Of a DNA stretch of 64,000 bases, positions 44,115 through 64,000 are shown in pieces; the first letter of the stretch is position 1, and every line of letters starts with the position of its first letter. This DNA comes from Lota lota (lineage: Eukaryota > Chordata > Actinopteri > Gadiformes > Lotidae), in the NCBI GenBank assembly GCA_026745465.1, contig JACYXH010000212.1, positions 536,001-600,000 on the forward strand, given 5' to 3'. The position numbers and the translations under genes were made by a program. A model generated the notes under the pieces. That model was given only the letters and a program-made list of their open reading frames with translations, was not told the origin of the DNA and made no database searches.

Positions 44115-44120
44115 AATAAA
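44115..44120 (+). terminator. Upstream candidate poly(A) signal of SelO
   Basis: AATAAA lies 382 nt after the stop codon and before the candidate SECIS. Use of this site would make an mRNA without the SECIS. Confidence 0.3.
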
Positions 44121-44362
44121 GCGTAAACATCAAAGCATCCTGCAGATATTATTTAACACTTTCCTACACTATGTGAGTGTGTTTGTTTCTTTATGAATGT
44201 GTAGATATTTCCTCAGGATAGTTGGCACCAGATTACTGTAGCTTGTCATGTCATGTGTTCATATATCATGTATCATGTCATGTGTACATATCAAAATATG
44301 CCAATCAGCAGTCAATTTACGGTTTCCATGGAGATGAAGAAGGAAGGAAGAAATGCATGATT

Positions 44363-44411
44363 GCATCTAATGAAGCAATTGGAATTCAAAAGAAATTATG
44401 CCTGAAGGTGT
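44363..44411 (+). promoter_or_regulatory. Candidate SECIS element of SelO
   Basis: Helix I: GCATCT pairs with AGGTGT (six pairs, two of them G-U). The core is AATGA on the left and TGA on the right, as in the SECIS quartet. Above it GCA pairs with TGC, an internal loop follows, then AATTC pairs with GAAATT (one bulge), closing on AAAA at 44,388-44,391, the unpaired A positions expected in the apical loop. It is 648 nt after the Sec UGA and 29 nt before the poly(A) signal. Folding was done by hand and helix II is irregular. Confidence 0.55.
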
Positions 44412-44439
44412 TTGCAAAGCACTCTGCAATCTCATGAAG

Positions 44440-44445
44440 AATAAA
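44440..44445 (+). terminator. Candidate distal poly(A) signal of SelO
   Basis: AATAAA immediately downstream of the candidate SECIS. Confidence 0.55.
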
Positions 44446-44448
44446 ACG

Positions 44449-44458
44449 TTTATTTATT
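44449..44458 (-). terminator. apbb1ip: Candidate poly(A) signal of apbb1ip
   Basis: TTTATTTATT on + reads AATAAATAAA on -, two overlapping signals about 920 nt after the apbb1ip stop. Nearer ATTAAA-type signals exist (about 44,608 and 45,283), so the site used is uncertain. No gene is seen between 44,460 and 45,375, which would be apbb1ip 3' UTR. Confidence 0.4.
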
Positions 44459-45375
44459 TAACAACACATGAACAGATTATGTTTTCTGTTCAAATCTAAC
44501 CAGATCCAAGGTATAACCCCAGAAACATGGTATATTTTACACTATTTACAATACTCTGCATATATTATGACAGTTTACACTGAGAATGTCTCATGCTAGT
44601 ATTAAATTTTAATAGTTCAGATTTAAATTTGAATGATTTAAAAATAATATCCATTGTTTCGTAGACACACATAAAAACCTTTCTTTGCTGATCTAGATAC
44701 ATTCCAATACTACAAATTGAAAAATAACCATAATATACCATCAAATACAAAATATTACCTTTAGACTACTAAATAATTCTTCCAATAATAGATGAGACTT
44801 TAACTTTATGTTCTGTGCTTGGTCTCCCTCCACAATATTATATGATGGATTCAGGTTCACTGGATGTTATCATGAAGCTTGTTTTAACACGTAACTTCCT
44901 GTTCGACTGTTCTTTTAAATATCAGATCACAGATTTTTCCTTTTTCAACATATTTACTTTAACGTTTTCTTAATCTATTTTTGACAGAATGCAGGGTTTC
45001 CATCAGACATTTCTAGTTTGGTTGTGAAGTATCATTCTGGTCCTCTTTCAGACAAAGTCTGTACAGTAAAGATATATTGATATACTTAAAACAAAATTGG
45101 AATTGGCATGTTCACACCAACAAAATGGCAGGTTGGCGACTGATTCCAAGCGCTGTATTGAGCTTTGATTGCCGCAACATGCAAGGTGCTCAACTGAACT
45201 AGTCCGACCGTTCCCACAAATCGCAGTGACCATGTTTCGTAATCGACTGCAGTTCCCAGCCTCTGCCATCACGAAAATGTTGATTTAATTCAAAGCGTAC
45301 CAGGGCCTTGAGTCGGTGACTGTAACTCAGTGACTCTGTTTCGGAGCATTGTGGGTCTGCTCCTCAGTCTACTCC

Positions 45376-59331
<13,956 letters not shown>

Positions 59332-59343
59332 CTGAGAACAGAA

Positions 59344-59555
59344 ACCCCAACACACACGCTTAGCATAGATACATACAACCAAAACACACACTTAGCATAG
59401 ATACATACAACCACAACACACACACTTAGCATATACACATACAACCACAACACACACACTTAGCATAGACACATACAACCACAACACACACTCTTAGCAT
59501 AGACACATACAACCACAACACACACACTTAGAATAGACACATACAACCACATCCA
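59344..59555. repeat. 31-bp minisatellite upstream of apbb1ip start exon
   Basis: About six to seven units of ACACACACTTAGCATAGACA plus CATACAACCACA. They lie a few bases upstream, on the gene strand, of the acceptor of the start exon. Confidence 0.9.
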
Positions 59556-61007
59556 TATATTTGGCATGGGTTCATGTAGTATGTGTAGCATGTTTATTCT
59601 ATATGTCTGCCTTCAGAGAAAAGTATGTATATTTAATGTAATCTAAGATAAGCGATAAGATTCAAGCCTTTATTATTCTGGTAAATTCCGGTATTGCAGC
59701 AACTTGCAGTGTACTTTAATAGGCCTATACTAAAAATTTAAAAACATAGGCTTTCTTGTTAAAAATTTTAGGAGAGTTAGGGTTAGTCATTAGTTCACTG
59801 TTAATGCTTTATACTGCTTTAACTATTGTTAATTAATGGTTATTGTACCCTTATTGTAAAGTGTTACCAATGTTATTTTTATCAAAACACAAGCTTGACC
59901 ACTAGTGATAGACACAACACATAACAGCAGATTATTACGTTCTTTCGGTCGTGAGATATTATTTGAGGATCAAATGTTTGGAGAAGTAAAGCCTATCCTG
60001 CGGCTACGTGGTGTTGCTCAACCTCTACGGATTGAGGGAGGGAGCGGTGCACGGTATGCTGAACTAGAGGCGTCTTCCTAGCGTGTGCAGTCTCGCCGTT
60101 CCTCTATGGCCCAGAAATATCCAAGCATCACTACTACACAACAGTGTTCAATGCATTTAGTTGATATGCTTTCAACTCCCTGCACTGACAAACTATCAGC
60201 GGAATAATTATTGTGACTGGCTATGTGTTTTCCCCCGAGGTACATAAAGTTCAAGCTAGCAATTAGCTGATTGATTAGCTTAAACTAATTCACGTTCAGC
60301 AGCAACCAGGCGTTATCAATGAACTTTGTGGCCACCATAAAGATGAGAAACAAGTCAGATCTTGTATGAAGACTTTGCTGAGACAGTTCCCATGGTATTA
60401 AATATCATGCTTGTTTTCTGCAAGTCACACGGGGAATGTTTGACAAATGTCAAAATAAAAATCTACCGATATCCGATACCAGACAAATCAACCGTGTCTA
60501 CACCTCTGCCAACTTTGTTTGGCTTTGGGTCTTCATCAAAACCAACAATGTTGTGTTTATTTGAAAAAGGAGGTCAGGGGGTCTGTGGTGGCTTGTCGGT
60601 TGTCCCGATTCAGAATAAATCATCTCCGCATACTGCTGTGCTCGTCTATTATGGTCAGACTGGAACATCATGCTACAAAAACCCACTGTTTGATCCCTAC
60701 TTCCCCCCAGACTAACTAAATAACTCTGACTGTGGATGGAAGGAGAATTCACCCACACTTTGTTAAAATCTATAAATGTCTCTGGTTGGTTGTTGGTCTT
60801 GATCACCAATGAGTGTCATCACTTCTACTTGGCTTTAAACTTCATCCGTTTCTCTCTCACACTTTTTATGAAGAGGAATGTGAGCTAATCAGCTCTTTCA
60901 CGCCGGATCTTGAAGTAGAACACTATTTAATATTTAGCAGCAGAGCCTGTGGTGATGTGTTAAGTGTACGTTTGGGGTTATGTGTGTGTGTGTGTGTTTG
61001 CGTTGTG

Positions 61008-61058
<51 letters not shown>

Positions 61059-61064
61059 GTTGTG

Positions 61065-61102
<38 letters not shown>

Positions 61103-61490
61103 TGCGTGGGTGTTGTTGTGTTTTTTTCAATAACATTTGACCGAACAGCTCCCACTGAGTCACATGCTGAGTAAGCAGAAGTTCACGGGTCAGGATATTA
61201 TTTGGAGAGAAAGCACAAGCTATCTATCTCTATCTAGGCTCTATCACAAAACCCCTGCGATATTGTTTTACTAGTTTTCAGTTAGCTTCTATGGTGAAAG
61301 ACTTTCCATATTGGTTGACCTAGTTCTGTTTCACCTACATTGTTTACATCATTACTACTGAAGCAATACCAACAGCTAAAACCAAAGTGCCAATCAGAGG
61401 CCAGATACCGTTACTTGCAATTGCAGTCTCTGATTGGCTAAAAATAATGCCAATGGGGATTGCAGTAGCCTGTTTTCACCAGAGACGGTA
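59556..61490. other. No gene recognised
   Basis: Upstream of the apbb1ip start exon. It contains a two-block (TG)n array at 60,979-61,100 with TTTGCGTTGTGAGCG between the blocks. A 117-codon open frame at 60,362-60,715 has no family features. A 5' UTR exon or promoter of apbb1ip may lie here but I cannot place it. Confidence 0.5.
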
Positions 61491-61499
61491 CTGCTAGCA

Positions 61500-62003
61500 C
61501 AGCCAAGGACAAGGGCAGACTGCAGCGTGTCATTCGCTCAGCTGAGAAGGTGATTGGCTGCAATCTGCCGCCGCTCCAGGACCTTTACGCCACCAGGACT
61601 CTGAAGCGTGCAGGAAAGATTGTGGCTGACCCCTCCCACCCCGGCAACAATCTATTTGAGCCACTCCCCTCTGGCAGGAGGCTGAGGTCCATCAGGACCA
61701 AAACCTCTCATCACAAGGACAGTTTTTTCCCCTCGCCACTAGCCTTATTAACAAGGCCCGGAAACCACCCTGGCTCTCTCCAAACCCCACCCCTGGCTCT
61801 ACATGCCACTGTACTTAATCTGCTCTTGTAAATCTAAATTGTGTGTATATATTTATACATATATTTATACTTATTTTGTTTGTTCTGTTTAACCTGCAAT
61901 AGAGAACGTGACGTGCACCTACATCACCAAGACAAATTCCTTGTATGTTTAAAAAGCGTACTTGGCAATAAAGCTTTTCTGATTCTGATTCTGATTCTGA
62001 TGA
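61500..62003 (+). mobile_element. 5'-truncated LINE 3' end
   Basis: Bases 61,540-61,760 encode LPPLQDLYATRTLKRAGKIV and DPSHPGNNLFEPLPSGRRLR, a typical C-terminus of fish non-LTR retrotransposon polyproteins. A short 3' UTR with CAATAAAGC ends in TTCTGATTCTGATTCTGATT, the kind of simple repeat tail made by such elements. Confidence 0.75.
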
Positions 62004-63414
62004 TCACAAGGCAAATAGGTTGTTCGAACATTGTGCAAAGTTTTGAATACATTTCACAGCAGGGCTAGTGCTACTTACCCGGTGATAAATCACATAGGCG
62101 CTATTGTGTGGGGACGGATCGCCATAAAGCGAAAAACATTGCTACCTGTTCTATTCATGTTTACTAAATAAATAAGTAGGTAGAGCGTTTTGGTGATTTT
62201 TGGACTCGTTTGAACATTGAATTAGCTGCTAAATACGTTCATTATTAAAACCCTTCTAAAACTTGCTTGCATATCCTCACACTGGACGGCAGCTGTCAAA
62301 GTGCTACCAGAATATTTGAATAATGTTTGAATATGTGTTGTGTTCTATTTTTAAGATGTTTTATTTTTGTAATGTATAATAATACAACGTCCAGTACTAT
62401 GCTGCATTGGACAGTTGTTTACATGTTTACATTATCTTGAACTGTCGATAGTGTTCTTGTGTTTTATTTTTTAATATGTATATTATTTATTATGTCTAGT
62501 TTATAATGTTGCTATTCTCGCCACATTTTATTTTTTTGCTATTTTATTTGTGACTCTTTTGTTCATCTATTATGTCTATTATGTTTGCTTGCCAGGTCAA
62601 AAAAAAAAGTACAGAATGACCCTGCGTTTTCTGCACAAATGACAATAAAACACTTTGACTTTGACTTTGAATATCCAACTACAAAACTAACTAATGATAA
62701 TTTGGTCGTCCCATATTTGGCCATTCTGATGATGGCTACCGTTATCTCTACTGAAGCGTTGATGTGAAGACATCTAGCGCCCTTACATATACATTTTATC
62801 ACTAGGATGTTCAGACGAAATGTTCAGTCCTAGCCTTCTACCTTCAGTTCCCAAATATGCATAGACATTAAAAAAACATGTATATGTTTGTATTATAATT
62901 CTTTCATAAAAAAAATACAATTTGAAGCATTCGAATACTGAATTGAGATTTGAGTAAGTACCTAACAAACAAATATCTGAATATTTGAACATTCAGGCTC
63001 AGCCCTACATTTGAGATCAAACTTGGACAATTCACACTGCTTTTAACATGCTCTTATTTATTGTCTTGTACTTGTATGTTTTCTGTCTCATATGCATAAT
63101 ACATAATGCACTGTAACTCGTAACATGTGAACGAAATGCCAAACGGAAAAATAAAGTTATTTGAATTGAATTGACATCCCTCCCCTCACCACAACTGCTG
63201 TTATGCGAAGGAGGAAGTGGTCACAGGAAGCTTCCCGTCCTGTGCTGTGTTGAAATCAAGAAGAGGAAATAATGAAATGTGCAACTTTTTAGCAATCATC
63301 CCTTTTCTTGAAATATCTGGCTTGCCAATAGGTCAGAAAAGAGATGTAGCTTATCAAAGTGAATTAGTCAAATTACAGTTGAAAAAAGGGTCCAGTTTAA
63401 TCTTTAATCTTTAA

Positions 63415-63502
<88 letters not shown>

Positions 63503-64000
63503 GCTCATGCTCTCTCTCACTATCTCTCTCGCTCTCTCTTGCTCTTTCTATTTGTTAAATACAAAGACACACATAAAAAACAATCTTCTTTCCTTCATTG
63601 GAACAAGAAGCTAAGGGTTCCCAAACACCATGGTGCATGTTGGAATTTGACAAAAGACGCCCACTTTGCTTTATGTACAGTTGTATTAACTATTTGGAAA
63701 CGTCATTTGGACACTTTTATCCAAAGCAACTTACAGGTATTTTAGATATGGGTCATCAAGGAGCAGGTAGGGGTTAGGGGGCATCTCACTCAAGGATGCC
63801 TATGGACATTGGGGATCGAATCCAGACCCTTTCATCTGGGAGTCGAACACCCTATCCTACCCCATGCAATTACATATTTTTAGTGGGACACTTTCAAAGA
63901 TGATGAAGAAGATGAACACCAGTACTACCCTTCCTCTGGGGGTTCTCGTGTTGGGTGCAGTCGGACCACCATGACTAACACTGTATCAAAGAACAGCCAT
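62004..64000. other. Repeat-rich end of window, no gene
   Basis: Holds another retroposon tail (TGACTTTGACTTTGAA, about 62,653-62,671) after CAATAAAAC, a third tail-like end near 63,150-63,173, a (TC)n run at 63,414-63,500 and a SINE-like piece with GGGAGTCGAACACCC at about 63,700-63,860. No exon is supported. Confidence 0.55.

Noticed and set aside
60362-60715. 117-codon open frame upstream of apbb1ip
   Set aside because: No recognisable family, no splice context and repeat-rich surroundings; length is not unusual for chance.

Overview
The window is eukaryotic. Genes are split by GT-AG introns and there are many long TG, TACA and CT microsatellites, LINE and SINE remnants and MITEs. The gene families point to a ray-finned fish: CD22/sialoadhesin-like Ig receptors in tandem, a bacterial-type SelO of the kind I associate with fish SelO2, and apbb1ip. 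I cannot name the species. Exon borders below were set by hand from splice sites, reading phase and family fit; in every gene the exon lengths sum to a multiple of three.

Bases 1 to about 33,370 hold three head-to-tail copies (A, B, C) of an 11-13 kb unit, all on the + strand. Each carries one receptor gene: signal-peptide exon, V-set exon, a second Ig exon, a variable number of C2-set exons (3 in A, 6 in B, 4 in C), a transmembrane exon and a tyrosine-motif tail. The predicted proteins are 615, 880 and 718 residues. Each unit also carries a broken V exon upstream of the signal exon, a tRNA-like element, and a decayed LINE that has lost different parts in different units. A and B end with a SINE interrupted by a MITE and a 62-bp minisatellite. 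B and C share features that A lacks. The tails differ: C keeps a spliced tail with four tyrosine motifs, while A and B lost the splice donor and end early.

Bases 31,481-37,729 are two adjacent, almost identical 3.1-kb copies. Each holds the 3' end of receptor gene C and the first exon of the next gene, selenoprotein O. The copy next to the rest of selenoprotein O has a 1-base deletion that breaks exon 1; the distant copy is intact. This is either a real duplication or an assembly error.

Bases 34,258/37,383-44,445 (+) are a 19-exon SelO protein adenylyltransferase with an in-frame UGA (Sec) six codons before the stop, a candidate SECIS hairpin and a poly(A) signal. Its N-terminus looks secretory: a hydrophobic leader followed by three N-glycosylation sequons. 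This is unexpected for a family best known from mitochondria.

Bases 45,376-59,331 (-) are apbb1ip (RIAM), 13 coding exons and 738 residues, with talin-binding helix, RA domain, PH domain and proline-rich C-terminus. It converges on the SelO gene, and the candidate poly(A) signals of the two genes lie within 20 bp of each other. From 59,332 to the end I see only repeats, a LINE 3' end and no convincing gene.
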